Positions 7,951 through 18,764 of a stretch of DNA of 64,000 bases are shown here, piece after piece; position 1 is the stretch's first letter; each line of letters opens with the position of its first letter. Below the pieces are notes generated by a model that ran no database searches, was not told the DNA's origin, and saw only the letters and a program-made list of their open reading frames with translations. The translations under genes were made by a program, and so were the position numbers. The DNA comes from Nocardia shimofusensis NBRC 100134 (GTDB lineage Bacteria > Actinomycetota > Actinomycetes > Mycobacteriales > Mycobacteriaceae): NCBI RefSeq assembly GCF_001613125.1, contig NZ_BDBT01000002.1, forward strand, positions 1-64,000, in the 5' to 3' direction.

Positions 7951-9162
7951 TCAGGCCACGCCGACCAGTTCCCGGCGCACCGCGGCAGGGGTCAGCGGTT
8001 CGTCCAGCAGCCGGCGGAATCGCTCGCTGCGCTCCGCCGCGTCGGCCGCGCGATCCAGCCAGTCGCCGAGCAGCTTGTAGCCCTCCACGTAGGTGGAGAT
8101 GTAGGCCCGCCACAGCGGCGAGGACAGGAAGCGCAACTGCTGTCGCGCCCGGTCCGGGGTGACCAGGCTCCAGCGCTGCAGGAACTCCGCGACCTCGCTC
8201 TCGGTGCGGCGACGGTCGTGCAGCAGCAGCGCGGCGTCCTGACGGACCGAGAGCAGTTTCGCCGAGGCGCGCGAGAGCCGCTCGGCGCGTTCGCCGTCGA
8301 AACGCAGGCCGAGGTCGGCGTAGATCTCCTGCGCCCAGCGGCCCCAGCCGGGTCCGACGATCGAGCGCAGCGCCAGGTCGGCCAGCCCCTCGGCCATCAG
8401 GCACTGCGGGGTGTTGACCAGGAACAGCGTCTGCTCGGCCTGCCCGGCGGCGACCAGCCCGGCCTCCTTGCGACAGTGCTCGGTGTGGTGACCCGGGTAG
8501 GACTCGTGCGCGATCAGGTGCGGCAGGTTCGCCATGTGCTGCTGGAGATCGGAGTTGATCGCGACGCGGGAGTGGTAGTTGCCCAGGTAGTAGTTGAACC
8601 CCGACCACGGCTTGTCGCCGACCACCTCGTAGGTGACGTGCTCGTGGTCGGGCAGCGGGTAGCGCTCGCGCACCTTCTCGCGCAGCGCGCCCGAGAACGC
8701 CTCCACACAGGCCGAGAGCCGTTCCGGCGGGATCGCGTCGGCACGCCGGTGCGCGGCGATACGCTCGGCCAGCATGCCCTCCCCCGCCAGCACCTCGTCC
8801 ATCTGCCGGTGCGCGTCCAGGTAGTCCTCGACCTCGCCGGGCGCGATCTCGACATCGAAATAGGCGCGCACTTCCTCGACGAAGCCGATGTCCTCGCCGG
8901 CGAACTTGCGTCCGGAGCATTCCAGTGCGCGCAGATGCGCGTCGAGGAATTCCACCCGCTGCTCGTCGAGCCCGGAATCCGGGAGGGCGGAACGCAATTC
9001 GGCGGCTTTACGGGCCAGCTCCTCGGGTTGCGGCGCGGGGGCGTTCTGCACCGCGCGGCGCAGGTCCGGGTCGCCGGTGAAGGCGTCGACGAAACCTTCT
9101 TCGAGACGGTCGAAACCCAGACCGAGCCGCAGATAGTCGGTCACGAGCGGATGCGCATCCAT
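7951..9162 (-). CDS. DUF885 family putative metallopeptidase
   Basis: A 403-residue protein of the DUF885 family with the diagnostic HLIAHESYPGHHTEH motif, equivalent to an HExxPGHH zinc site, then a distal NTPQCLMAEGLADLAL segment carrying a candidate third-ligand Glu. No signal peptide is seen, so it is cytosolic by inference. The open frame reaches 9276, but the first ATG that fits family length is at 9162 (MDAHPLVTDYL); the upstream part is basic and low-complexity. Family members are predicted peptidases and few have been studied, so the substrate is unknown. The gene stands alone, convergent with the thioesterase. Confidence 0.8.
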   Translation of the reverse strand: MDAHPLVTDYLRLGLGFDRLEEGFVDAFTGDPDLRRAVQNAPAPQPEELARKAAELRSALPDSGLDEQRVEFLDAHLRALECSGRKFAGEDIGFVEEVRAYFDVEIAPGEVEDYLDAHRQMDEVLAGEGMLAERIAAHRRADAIPPERLSACVEAFSGALREKVRERYPLPDHEHVTYEVVGDKPWSGFNYYLGNYHSRVAINSDLQQHMANLPHLIAHESYPGHHTEHCRKEAGLVAAGQAEQTLFLVNTPQCLMAEGLADLALRSIVGPGWGRWAQEIYADLGLRFDGERAERLSRASAKLLSVRQDAALLLHDRRRTESEVAEFLQRWSLVTPDRARQQLRFLSSPLWRAYISTYVEGYKLLGDWLDRAADAAERSERFRRLLDEPLTPAAVRRELVGVA

Positions 9163-9354
9163 GCCCGCGACGATACTGCGCACCCGCGGCGCTGTCCGCC
9201 CGGTGTACCTGCGGTTACCTCCCGGTAGCGGTACCCCCAGTTTTCCGTGCCGAGAGCCGGGAGGACAATTCGCCACATGCGGCGAGAGCTGGTCCGGAAG
9301 TCACAGTGCCCCCTCGGCATGTGTGCGTGTTTGCCGAAACGGAGCGTCGGGTAA

Positions 9355-10287
9355 GTGGCACGAATGAGCGAGCCGAGCCCCTATGTGGAATTCGATAGGA
9401 AGCAGTGGCGAACACTGCGCAACTCGACTCCACTGGTGCTCACCGAGGACGAACTGACCGGCCTGCGCGGTCTCGGCGAACAGATCGACCTCGAGGAGGT
9501 CGCCGAGGTCTACCTCCCGCTCGCTCGACTGATACATCTCCAAGTAGCCGCCAGGCAGCGCCTTTTCGCGGCCACAGCGACCTTCCTCGGGGAGAAGCAC
9601 CCGGATCGGCAGGTGCCCTTCGTCATCGGCGTCGCGGGCAGCGTGGCGGTCGGCAAATCGACCACCGCCCGCGTGCTGCAGGCATTGCTGGCGCGCTGGG
9701 AACACCATCCGCGGGTGGATCTGGTCACCACGGACGGATTCCTCTACCCCACCGCGGAACTCACCCGGCGCGGCATCATGCATCGGAAAGGCTTTCCGGA
9801 GAGCTACGACCGGCGCAAGCTGCTGCGCTTCGTCACCGAGGTGAAATCGGGCGCCGCGGAGGTGTGCGCGCCGGTCTATTCGCACATCTCCTACAACATC
9901 GTGCCGAACGAGATGCACTGCGTGCACCAGCCCGACATTCTCATCGTCGAGGGCCTCAATGTGCTGCAGACCGGACCGCGGCTGATGGTGTCGGACCTGT
10001 TCGACTTCTCGATCTATGTCGACGCGCGCATCGAGGACATCGAGAAGTGGTACGTCCAGCGCTTTCTGGCGTTGCGCAAGACCGCCTTCGCCGATCCGGA
10101 AGCGCATTTCCACCATTACGCCGATCTGACCGACGACCAGGCCACCCTGGCCGCGCAGGAGATCTGGAATTCGACCAACCGGCCGAATCTGGTGGAGAAC
10201 ATTCTGCCCACCCGCCCGCGCGCGACCCTGGTACTGCGCAAAGACGCCGACCACACCATCAACCGGCTGCGCCTGCGCAAACTCTGA
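9355..10287 (+). CDS. coaA: pantothenate kinase type I
   Basis: A 310-residue enzyme that phosphorylates pantothenate, the first committed and rate-setting step of coenzyme A synthesis. The P-loop [12 protein letters not shown] has its lysine at residue 101, matching the classical CoaA numbering. [10 protein letters not shown] and the C-terminal [14 protein letters not shown] are family signatures. The GTG at 9355 is taken as start because the resulting head ([13 protein letters not shown]) aligns with the mycobacterial protein; an ATG lies three codons later. It is convergent with the prenyl synthase gene. Confidence 0.96.
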   Translation: MARMSEPSPYVEFDRKQWRTLRNSTPLVLTEDELTGLRGLGEQIDLEEVAEVYLPLARLIHLQVAARQRLFAATATFLGEKHPDRQVPFVIGVAGSVAVGKSTTARVLQALLARWEHHPRVDLVTTDGFLYPTAELTRRGIMHRKGFPESYDRRKLLRFVTEVKSGAAEVCAPVYSHISYNIVPNEMHCVHQPDILIVEGLNVLQTGPRLMVSDLFDFSIYVDARIEDIEKWYVQRFLALRKTAFADPEAHFHHYADLTDDQATLAAQEIWNSTNRPNLVENILPTRPRATLVLRKDADHTINRLRLRKL

Positions 10288-10317
10288 GCCGCGCTCCGGA
10301 GTGCGCGGGAGTGGGCT

Positions 10318-11106
10318 CTACACGCCGAAGCGGCGGTGCCTGGCGGCGTAGTCGCGCAGTGCGCGCAGGAAGTCGACCTTGCGGAACTCCGGCCAGTAGA
10401 CCTCGGTGAACCAGATCTCGGAATACGCGCTCTGCCACAGCAGGAAGCCCGACAGGCGCTGCTCGCCGGAGGTGCGGATCACCAGGTCCGGATCGGGCTG
10501 GCCGGAGGTGTAGAGGTGCTGACCGATGGCGTTGACGGTGATCGACTGCACTAGATCCTCGCCGGTCTCCCCCGCGGCGATCTCCTGCCGGACCAGCGAG
10601 CGCACCGCGTCGGCGATCTCCTGGCGACCGCCGTAGCCGACGGCGACGTTCACATGCACGCCACGGCGGCCTTCGGTCTGCTCGGCGGCGGTACGGATGC
10701 GCTTGGCGATCAGTTCCGGAAAGCCGACGAGCGAGCCGACGATGCGCACGCTCCACTCGCGCTCGGGCGCGGACAATTCCTCGACCACGTCGGTGATGAC
10801 CTCGAACAGCGTCTCGAGTTCTTCGGGATCGCGCTGCAGGTTCTCGGTGGAGAGCAGGTAGACGGTGACCATCTCGATGCCGGACTGCGAGCACCACTCG
10901 ACCAACTCGGCGATCTTCAGCGCACCGACCCGATGGCCGTGACTGACATCGGTAAATCCGTTCTCGCGAGCCCAGCGTCTATTGCCGTCGCACATCACCG
11001 CGACATGCCGAGGATGTTGTTTTCCGGCCAGCTGCTTGGACAATCTGGCCTCGTAGATGCGATACGGAAGGCCACGCACCCGGTTCCGAAACTCCACGGC
11101 GACCAA
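10318..11106 (-). CDS. uppS: cis-prenyl diphosphate synthase (short-chain Z type)
   Basis: A 262-residue undecaprenyl-synthase-fold enzyme: AVMCDGNRRWA holds the catalytic Asp (residue 40), and the C-terminal RTSGEQRLSGFLLWQ and WFTEVYWPEF segments are conserved. By position (between coaA and hlyIII) it matches Rv1086 of M. tuberculosis, which makes Z,E-farnesyl diphosphate for decaprenyl phosphate; product length cannot be read from the sequence. The start is TTG at 11106 with GAGG about ten bases upstream; GTG at 11097 is an alternative. Prenyl phosphate made through this route carries arabinan and peptidoglycan precursors. Confidence 0.9.
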   Translation of the reverse strand: MVAVEFRNRVRGLPYRIYEARLSKQLAGKQHPRHVAVMCDGNRRWARENGFTDVSHGHRVGALKIAELVEWCSQSGIEMVTVYLLSTENLQRDPEELETLFEVITDVVEELSAPEREWSVRIVGSLVGFPELIAKRIRTAAEQTEGRRGVHVNVAVGYGGRQEIADAVRSLVRQEIAAGETGEDLVQSITVNAIGQHLYTSGQPDPDLVIRTSGEQRLSGFLLWQSAYSEIWFTEVYWPEFRKVDFLRALRDYAARHRRFGV

Positions 11107-11182
11107 CAGTACGCCTCATCGCCGGGATCGCCGCAGCGGCCGCGATCACAGTGCCGGGCAGTGGTGCCCGGGGTAAACCTAC

Positions 11183-11197
11183 GTTACCGTAAGTTAC
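11183..11197. promoter_or_regulatory. palindromic operator-like site before hlyIII
   Basis: GTTACCGTAAGTTAC contains the palindrome TTACCGTAA (11184-11192) and a following GTTAC half-site, inside a wider inverted repeat GTAAACC (11173-11179)...GGTTTAC (11203-11209). It lies 27 bp upstream of the hlyIII start and 77 bp from the uppS start, and resembles TetR-type operators with TTAC/GTAA arms. The regulator is unknown. Confidence 0.4.
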
Positions 11198-11223
11198 TCA
11201 TCGGTTTACAGGAGGTACGTCCG

Positions 11224-11949
11224 GTGTCCGACGCAACCGATATATCCGACGCCACCGATAACACCGACTCGGCGCTGGTGGCCGCCTCGCCCGCCGAGGC
11301 CGTCGACGCGCTGGCCAAGCCGAGCATGCGCGGCTGGATCCACACCTGGGCACTGGCCGTCTCCGCCGTCGCGGTCGCGGTCCTGGTCTACGTCGCGGCG
11401 GGCATCTCGGCGTCGGCGGGCTGGTCGACACTGGTCTACGGCGTCTCGGTCTGCCTGCTGTTCGGCATCAGCGCCATCTATCACCGGGTCACCTGGAAGA
11501 CCCCACGCACCCGCATCAGGATGAAGCGCGCCGACCACTCGATGATCTTCCTGTTCATCGCGGGCAGCTACACGCCGTTCGCGGTGCTCGGATTGCCGGG
11601 GCGCACCGGGCAGATCCTGCTGGCGGTGGTCTGGGCGGGCGCGCTGGCGGGCGTGGCGCTGAAGCTGCTGTGGCCGACCGCGCCCGCGTGGGTGGGCGTG
11701 CCGTTGTATCTGGTACTGGGCTGGGCGATCGTGCCGGTGGCCGGAACGCTGCTCGACGCGATCGGCTGGACGCCGCTGATCCTGCTCGCGCTCGGCGGTG
11801 TCATGTACAGCGTTGGCGCGATCCTCTACGCCACCAAGTGGCCGAATCCGTGGCCGCTGGTGTTCGGCCATCACGAGTTCTTCCACGCCGCGACCGTGCT
11901 GGCGGCGCTGTGCCACTACATCGCGATCTGGATGGTCGTGCTGCGCTGA
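11224..11949 (+). CDS. hemolysin III / PAQR-family membrane protein
   Basis: A 241-residue protein with seven hydrophobic spans after a ~35-residue Asp/Thr-rich head. The YqfA/HlyIII signatures are present: SAIYHRV, MKRADHSMIFLFIAGSYTPF and the C-terminal FGHHEFFHAATVLAALCHY, whose Ser, Asp and His residues form the zinc site of PAQR hydrolases. The GTG start has a near-perfect ribosome site (GGAGGT, 11211-11216, spacing 7), which shows that the long upstream in-frame extension is not real. Its biochemical role is unsettled: pore formation has been described for Bacillus homologues and ceramidase-like activity for eukaryotic ones. Confidence 0.9.
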   Translation: MSDATDISDATDNTDSALVAASPAEAVDALAKPSMRGWIHTWALAVSAVAVAVLVYVAAGISASAGWSTLVYGVSVCLLFGISAIYHRVTWKTPRTRIRMKRADHSMIFLFIAGSYTPFAVLGLPGRTGQILLAVVWAGALAGVALKLLWPTAPAWVGVPLYLVLGWAIVPVAGTLLDAIGWTPLILLALGGVMYSVGAILYATKWPNPWPLVFGHHEFFHAATVLAALCHYIAIWMVVLR

Positions 11950-12063
11950 GCAATGCGCCCGGCCACGCCGACCGGGGCCACTATGCTGACTTTTCGTGTC
12001 CCCTCAGTGCCGCACGTCACCGCGTGATCGCCGACGCATGCCCGGAGCGGGTGTGCGCTGATC

Positions 12064-13668
12064 GTGATCGCCGAGCTCATCGCGTGGGCGCTGCGGGCCC
12101 GCTGGGGGCTGGCCACCGTGGTCACCACCGCCAATCTGGCCGGCGTCGCGGTCATCCTCACCCAGTTGTGGCTCAGCGGCTTCCTCGGCCGGATCGGCCC
12201 GGAGTGGCCACACACGCTGGCGCTGATCTCGATCTATCCGGTGCTCGGCCTGCTGACCGGCGTGATCCTGGCGTTCCGTGATCGCACGATCCACCTGGGC
12301 TGGATAGATCAGAAGCGAAGACCGACGCCCGACCAGGCACATCGGCTGTTGCGGTTGCCGATCGTGGTCTCCGCTCGCGCGCTCGGGCTGTGGATTCCCG
12401 GCGTGATCATCTCGGTGTCGCTGTTCGCGAAGTTCACCCCGGAGAACGATCCCGCGGTGACGACGGCACTGATCACCATCGGCGCCTTCGAGTCGGCGGC
12501 GCTGACCTTTCTCATCGTCGACCGCATGACCCGCCCGGCCATTCCGGTGGTGGCGCAGGTGCTCGGCGCGACCATGCACTGGAGTTCCTCGGTGCTGTCG
12601 CGGGTGGTCGTCACCTGGGCGGTCTCCGGCGCGCTGCCGCTGCTGATGCTGATCGTCGTGCTGGCCGACCCGGCCGCGGGCGCACCCGACCGTATCCGCA
12701 CCGCCGTCTACCTGTCGGCCGTCGGCATCTCCGTCGGCGCGCTGGCCACCGCGTTCCTGGCCCGCTCCGTCGCCACACCGATGCGCACGCTGCGCCTGGC
12801 GCTGGAGCGGATCAGCGACGGCGAGACCGATGTGCGCGTGCCGGTCGGCAGCGCCAGCGAGATCGGCAGGCTGGAGAACTCGGTCAACGCGCTGGCCGCG
12901 AACCTGCGCGAGCGCGATCGGATGCGGGCGGTGTTCGGCAGGCACGTCGGCGCCGAGGTGGCCGAACGCGCGCTGGCGGGCGGGGCGAAGCTGACCGGCG
13001 ACGTCCGGGTGGTGTCGGCGCTGTTCGTCGACGTCACCGGCTCGGTGACACTGTCGACGCAACTGGCGCCCGAGGAGTTCGTGGCCAAGCTGAACCGTCT
13101 GCTCGCGATCGTGGTGGCGGCGACCGAGGACAACAACGGCCTGGTCAACAAGTTCGAGGGCGATGCGGCGCTGTGTGTGTTCGGCGCGCCGGTCGCCTTG
13201 GGCGACGACGCGACTCCCGCGCTGCGCGCCGCCCGGCGCATTCGCGACGAAGTGCTGGCCCTCGGCGAACTCGACATCGGCATCGGCGTGGCGCGCGGCC
13301 AGGTGTTCGCCGGCGACGTCGGCACCGCCAGCCGCCTCGAGTACACCGTCATCGGCGACGCGGTGAACGAGGCCGCCCGGCTGACCGGCGAGGCCAAACA
13401 GGCTCCCCGCCGAATCCTGGTCAGCGGCTCGCTCATCGAGGCCGCGGCGCCGCACGAGCGGGTGAAGTGGACAGTCCACGAACGCATCCTGCTGCGCGGC
13501 ATGAGCGAGCCGACCGCCACCTGGACGGACGTCGACGTCACCGAAGCTGCCACCGTACCTTCCGCGGAAGCGCCCGCCGAGGCGGAAGCGCTCGACACCG
13601 CGGGCGAGCCGTCCAGCAGCGCCATCACCGAAATCCGATCCGCCACAACCGACGACGAGCAGCCGTAG
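12064..13668 (+). CDS. membrane class III adenylate cyclase with HAMP domain
   Basis: A 534-residue protein with about six membrane spans in residues 1-255, a HAMP linker (SVATPMRTLRLALERISDGE) and a cytoplasmic class III catalytic domain from ~310 to 490. Metal-binding Asp323 (FVDVTGS) and Asp367 (KFEGDA), the adenine-selecting Lys363, and the VIGDAVNEAARLTG segment with Asn and Arg are all present, so it should be active as a homodimer making cAMP. The layout matches the Rv1318c-1320c/Rv3645 group. The C-terminal ~45 residues are Ala/Glu-rich and disordered. The GTG at 12064 is the only in-frame start after the TGA at 12025. Confidence 0.93.
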   Translation: MIAELIAWALRARWGLATVVTTANLAGVAVILTQLWLSGFLGRIGPEWPHTLALISIYPVLGLLTGVILAFRDRTIHLGWIDQKRRPTPDQAHRLLRLPIVVSARALGLWIPGVIISVSLFAKFTPENDPAVTTALITIGAFESAALTFLIVDRMTRPAIPVVAQVLGATMHWSSSVLSRVVVTWAVSGALPLLMLIVVLADPAAGAPDRIRTAVYLSAVGISVGALATAFLARSVATPMRTLRLALERISDGETDVRVPVGSASEIGRLENSVNALAANLRERDRMRAVFGRHVGAEVAERALAGGAKLTGDVRVVSALFVDVTGSVTLSTQLAPEEFVAKLNRLLAIVVAATEDNNGLVNKFEGDAALCVFGAPVALGDDATPALRAARRIRDEVLALGELDIGIGVARGQVFAGDVGTASRLEYTVIGDAVNEAARLTGEAKQAPRRILVSGSLIEAAAPHERVKWTVHERILLRGMSEPTATWTDVDVTEAATVPSAEAPAEAEALDTAGEPSSSAITEIRSATTDDEQP

Positions 13669-13671
13669 ACG

Positions 13672-13690
13672 GCGGTCGGGCAACGACCGC
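13672..13690. terminator. weak hairpin after cyclase gene
   Basis: GCGGTCG and CGACCGC form a 7-bp stem around a GGCAA loop, 3 bp past the cyclase stop. There is no T run, so termination strength is uncertain. A second GGCGGCGCCG/CGGCGCCGCC pair follows before the convergent gene ends. Confidence 0.4.
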
Positions 13691-13800
13691 AGTCGAGGGG
13701 TTCCGATGACGGCGGCGCCGGGACGCGCCCGACGACCGCGCCACGGACCGGCGCCGCCGACAGCGAACCTGTCGCCCACGACACCTGCTGCCGGACGCCC

Positions 13801-15843
<2,043 letters not shown>

Positions 15844-15905
15844 AGTCCTCACCCTTCCACATCCGGCGGATGCCGGGGTGGACCTGTGCGGCTACCGGCG
15901 GCGGT

Positions 15906-16469
15906 TCACCACTTGCGGCCGGTGTATGCCAGCAGCGCGCGATGCGCGGGGGCGTCGTCGTCCACCGGCAGCGCGGGCGCGAAAATGCCCGCCTCCCGGT
16001 AGACGTCGATCCCGCCGTAGCTGCGCATCGTCTCCAGCAATTCCGCGCACATCGCGTCGTCGATCAGATCCGACCGGCCGATCGCCAGCGCCAGGTCCAG
16101 ACCGTGCACCACGATCTCGGTCAGATGAATCTGTACCGCCGCAGGCGCGGGCACCGGCCCGATCCCCAGGTGCACCGTCGCGGTCGGCACATCCGGACGC
16201 CGCCATGCCGCCCGATCGATCTCCGCCGCCGCCGCGTAGGCGGTCTGCGGATCCGACCCGAGCCACCCCTCGGCGTTGCCCGCACCGGAGTCGTTGCCGC
16301 TCAGCTTGGCGGCGAAGACGTGCATCCCGCCCACCAGGTGGTTGAGCACCGTCCGCACATCCCAGTCCTCGCAGGGCGTCGCCGCGGTGAGCTGATCGTC
16401 GTCCACAGCGGAGACGATCGCGGCGGTCGTGTCGAGAGCGCGGTCGATCCGGCCGAGCACAGTGTCCAT
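15906..16469 (-). CDS. TIGR03086/DinB-fold mycothiol-dependent enzyme family protein
   Basis: A 187-residue four-helix DinB-fold protein. TVLNHLVGGMHVF early and VQIHLTEIVVHGLDLA in the middle supply the three His residues that bind divalent metal in the mycothiol-dependent maleylpyruvate isomerase N-domain family. AAGGA lies six bases before the ATG at 16469, so the extra eleven codons up to 16502 are omitted. Family members use mycothiol or bacillithiol as thiol cofactor, or are orphan transferases; the substrate is unknown. The mca gene, which also handles mycothiol adducts, is 0.5 kb away. Confidence 0.8.
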   Translation of the reverse strand: MDTVLGRIDRALDTTAAIVSAVDDDQLTAATPCEDWDVRTVLNHLVGGMHVFAAKLSGNDSGAGNAEGWLGSDPQTAYAAAAEIDRAAWRRPDVPTATVHLGIGPVPAPAAVQIHLTEIVVHGLDLALAIGRSDLIDDAMCAELLETMRSYGGIDVYREAGIFAPALPVDDDAPAHRALLAYTGRKW

Positions 16470-16546
16470 GGGCGTCCTTCGGTCGTTCGGGTAAACATTC
16501 AAACACGGGCGCCCGACGAATGCCCGACTGCCGCAACCCCGTTCGG

Positions 16547-16638
16547 TCCGGCTGCACTACTCCGCCGCGTCCGGCTGCACTACTCGGCCGCGTCCGGCTG
16601 CACTACTCGGCCGCGTCCGGCTGCAGCACGGCGAACAG
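16547..16638. repeat. 23-bp intergenic tandem repeat, about four units
   Basis: Units start at 16547, 16570, 16593 and 16616 with exact 23-bp spacing. The core TCCGGCTGCACTACTC is identical in the first three units, and the fourth decays after TCCGGCTGCA. The array fills the gap between the DinB-like gene start and the operon terminator. It is not CRISPR-like, as there are no spacers. It may be a variable-number locus. Confidence 0.9.
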
Positions 16639-16652
16639 GCCGGACGGACGAC

Positions 16653-16678
16653 AGTGGCCGGGACGAACCCCGGCCACT
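16653..16678. terminator. terminator of the mca operon
   Basis: AGTGGCCGGG and CCCGGCCACT form a perfect 10-bp stem around ACGAAC, 33 bp beyond the stop of the last gene of the leftward mca operon. Confidence 0.75.
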
Positions 16679-16711
16679 CGCGGAAGATCCTTCGTCAGCG
16701 GGGCGGCGAAC

Positions 16712-16996
16712 TCACTCGGTCCGCTTCTTGTCCGGCGTGCCGGGTTCGGCATCGTCGGGCGACTTCTGCACCGGCACCGCGCCGGGATCGGTGCCCTCGT
16801 CCGCCACCTGATCGGGTTCGGGGTGCTCGGGCTCGAAGGTCGGCGGAAGGTTCTTCAGGTGCCGATTCATGGAGCGGACCAGCAGGAAGGTGCCCACCAG
16901 CAGGAGCAGGACGATGGCGAGGCCGAGGGGGGATGCCTTGCCGAATTCGGGGCCGGTCGGGGTCCCTGGGGTCTGGGCGAGTAACTCGACGATCAC
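16712..16996 (-). CDS. small single-span membrane protein (Rv1083-like)
   Basis: A 94-residue protein starting at the GTG at 16996, whose GTGA overlaps the mca stop by four bases, so translation is probably coupled to mca. It has one membrane span ([17 protein letters not shown]) at about residues 21-37, followed by a basic stretch ([10 protein letters not shown]) and a Pro/Asp/Glu-rich cytoplasmic tail. In mycobacteria a similar small membrane protein follows mca in the same order. Function unknown; the linkage suggests a role connected with mycothiol conjugate handling or simply co-expression. Confidence 0.8.
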   Translation of the reverse strand: MIVELLAQTPGTPTGPEFGKASPLGLAIVLLLLVGTFLLVRSMNRHLKNLPPTFEPEHPEPDQVADEGTDPGAVPVQKSPDDAEPGTPDKKRTE

Positions 16997-17877
16997 CGCT
17001 GCGCTTCCTCGATACCTGCGAACAGATCGGTTTCCGGGATGGCTGTGCGCACCCTGGTCTGGGCCAATTCGAACTCCTCGGTCGGCCACAGACGCTGCTG
17101 GAGCTCCACCGGGATCGCGAAGAACGCGCCGTTCGGGTCGATCTGGGTGGCGTGCGCGCGCAGGGCGTCGTCACGCTGCGGGAAGTACTTCCCGCAGTCG
17201 ATCTGGGTGGTGACCCGGCCCATGATGTCACCGCGCGCGCCCGCCCTCGTGCGGCTCATGTCCAGCCATTCCTGCAACGGGAACGGCCGGCCCAGCCGCT
17301 CGAACTCCTCGGCGAAGACCTCGAGCCGGCGCATGATGAAACCGTGGCTGTAGTACAGCTTGAGCGGGGTCCACGGTTCCCCGGCGTCCGGGAACCGCTC
17401 GGGATCGCCCGCCGCCTCGAACGCCGCGACCGACACCTTGTGGCAGGCGATGTGGTCGGGATGCGGATACCCGCCCATCTCGTCGTAGGTGGTGATGACG
17501 TGCGGCTTGAACTCGCGTACGACGCGCACCAGGGCCTCGGTCGACTCCTCGAGCGGCACCAGCGCGAAGCAGCCCTCCGGCAGCGGGGGCGGCGGGTCGC
17601 CCTCGGGCAGGCCGGAGTCGACGAATCCGAGCCAGCGATGCTGGACCCCGAGGGCGCGAGCGGCCGCGGCCATCTCCTCGCGACGAATCTCGTGGATACG
17701 GTCGAGGACACCCGGGGTGTCCATCGCCGGGTTCAGGATGCTGCCGCGTTCGCCGCCGGTCAACGACACGACGAGGACTTGATGCCCCTCGTCGGCGTAA
17801 CGCGCGGTCGTGGCAGCACCCTTGCTCGATTCGTCGTCCGGGTGTGCGTGTACCGCCATGAGGCGAAGGCCACTCAC
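16993..17877 (-). CDS. mca: mycothiol S-conjugate amidase
   Basis: A 294-residue zinc hydrolase of the LmbE/MshB family that cleaves mycothiol S-conjugates, releasing a mercapturic acid for export and recycling the sugar half. The zinc motif AHPDDESS (His12, Asp14-15) and distal HPDHIACHK His are intact. Mca rather than MshB is called from synteny and from the head [18 protein letters not shown], which matches Mca. The GTG at 17877 is taken as start since the frame above it runs into the divergent neighbour's promoter and is low-complexity. The following membrane protein overlaps by GTGA. It acts in thiol-based detoxification of electrophiles and antibiotics. Confidence 0.93.
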   Translation of the reverse strand: MSGLRLMAVHAHPDDESSKGAATTARYADEGHQVLVVSLTGGERGSILNPAMDTPGVLDRIHEIRREEMAAAARALGVQHRWLGFVDSGLPEGDPPPPLPEGCFALVPLEESTEALVRVVREFKPHVITTYDEMGGYPHPDHIACHKVSVAAFEAAGDPERFPDAGEPWTPLKLYYSHGFIMRRLEVFAEEFERLGRPFPLQEWLDMSRTRAGARGDIMGRVTTQIDCGKYFPQRDDALRAHATQIDPNGAFFAIPVELQQRLWPTEEFELAQTRVRTAIPETDLFAGIEEAQR

Positions 17878-17980
17878 GTCTTGTTCACCGTCGCTCTCGG
17901 TCGCGGGTGTCGGCTCGTCATTACCTATAGTTCCATTCGAGCCTTCGTTGTTCCGACCTACCCCCCGGGAGCGAGCCGTC

Positions 17981-18421
17981 ATGAGCGATCCAGTACCGAA
18001 CGGCGTCGGCGCGCGCCCCGCCGACCGGTACGGGGCCACGCCGGGAGGGCGGCCGAAGTGGCTGGTTCCGCTCATCGCACTGGTGGTGCTCGCGGTCGGC
18101 GCCGGGGTCGCCTACCTGGGCTTTCAGAAGTACGGGCCGGCCGAGATCGAAGCCGAGGAACTCGGGTACACGGTCGTCGACGACTCGACGGTGTCGCTGC
18201 GGTTCAAGGTGACCCGCGCGGATCCGCACCGAGACGTGGTGTGTTTCGTGCGGGCGATGGATCGCGACACCACCGAGGTCGGCAGGCGTGAGGTGTTGAT
18301 CACCGGATCCGAGCACGGCACGGTCGAGGTCACCACCGAGATCCGCACCTCCTCGCGCTCCTCCTCGGGCAGCGTCTACGGGTGCAGCGCAACCGTTCCG
18401 GAGTATCTGCGCGCACACTGA
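17981..18421 (+). CDS. DUF4307 membrane-anchored protein
   Basis: A 146-residue protein with a short cytoplasmic head ([15 protein letters not shown]), one membrane span (~residues 28-48) and an extracytoplasmic beta-rich domain holding two Cys (VVCFVRAMD and YGCSA) that may pair. This matches the DUF4307/Rv1081c family found between mca and greA in mycobacteria. The ATG at 17981 is divergent from mca, with 103 bp between the starts. Function unknown; likely an envelope protein. Confidence 0.82.
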   Translation: MSDPVPNGVGARPADRYGATPGGRPKWLVPLIALVVLAVGAGVAYLGFQKYGPAEIEAEELGYTVVDDSTVSLRFKVTRADPHRDVVCFVRAMDRDTTEVGRREVLITGSEHGTVEVTTEIRTSSRSSSGSVYGCSATVPEYLRAH

Positions 18422-18509
18422 CCGCCGCTACCCGGGTGCCCGACCGAGGGCACGCTCGGTGGCCCGAAACGACGCTCGGCGCGGCAAAAATATATTCTCA
18501 CCTGCATCT

Positions 18510-18538
18510 TTGTTAATCATGCTAAAATGGCGTGATAC
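18510..18538 (+). promoter_or_regulatory. AT-rich sigma-A-like promoter of greA
   Basis: TTGTTA (18510-18515), a 17-bp spacer and TGATAC (18533-18538) lie in a strikingly AT-rich patch (about 18485-18540) within otherwise ~70% GC DNA. It predicts a 5' leader of ~220 nt before greA. Confidence 0.5.
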
Positions 18539-18741
18539 ACGGTTCCGTGCCTCGGAGCCGTGTTTGCTGCATTGGCGGCAGGCGCAGCGCGCTGACCGGA
18601 GCTTCACGGGTTCGTCCGGTTACCGCGCACGTCGGGGTCATCGAAGCCATGACCCCCGGTTTCTGCGTCTGTCGTCGGCTGGTGCGTGCCCGCCCTCGGA
18701 CGGGTCGCGCGCCGGTTTCAGGGAATCCCGGCATGCCGGGA
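18537..18741 (+). other. structured greA leader
   Basis: The segment between promoter and greA holds a stem of ACACGGTTCCG with CGGAGCCGTGT (18537-18563, one T/C mismatch that pairs as G-U in RNA) right after the expected transcription start. It also holds the perfect palindrome TCCCGGCATGCCGGGA (18726-18741), which ends nine bases before the AGGGAG ribosome site. No gene is seen in this 343-bp gap. The leader could simply stabilise the mRNA or control translation. Confidence 0.4.
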
Positions 18742-18764
18742 ACAACTACGAGGGAGTGATCGAG

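Noticed and set aside
10654-11223. Long N-terminal extension of the hlyIII frame
   Set aside because: A GGAGGT site with ideal spacing fixes the start at 11224, and the extension is antisense to uppS.
16547-16638. CRISPR array
   Set aside because: The units are contiguous with no spacers and there are no cas genes in the window.
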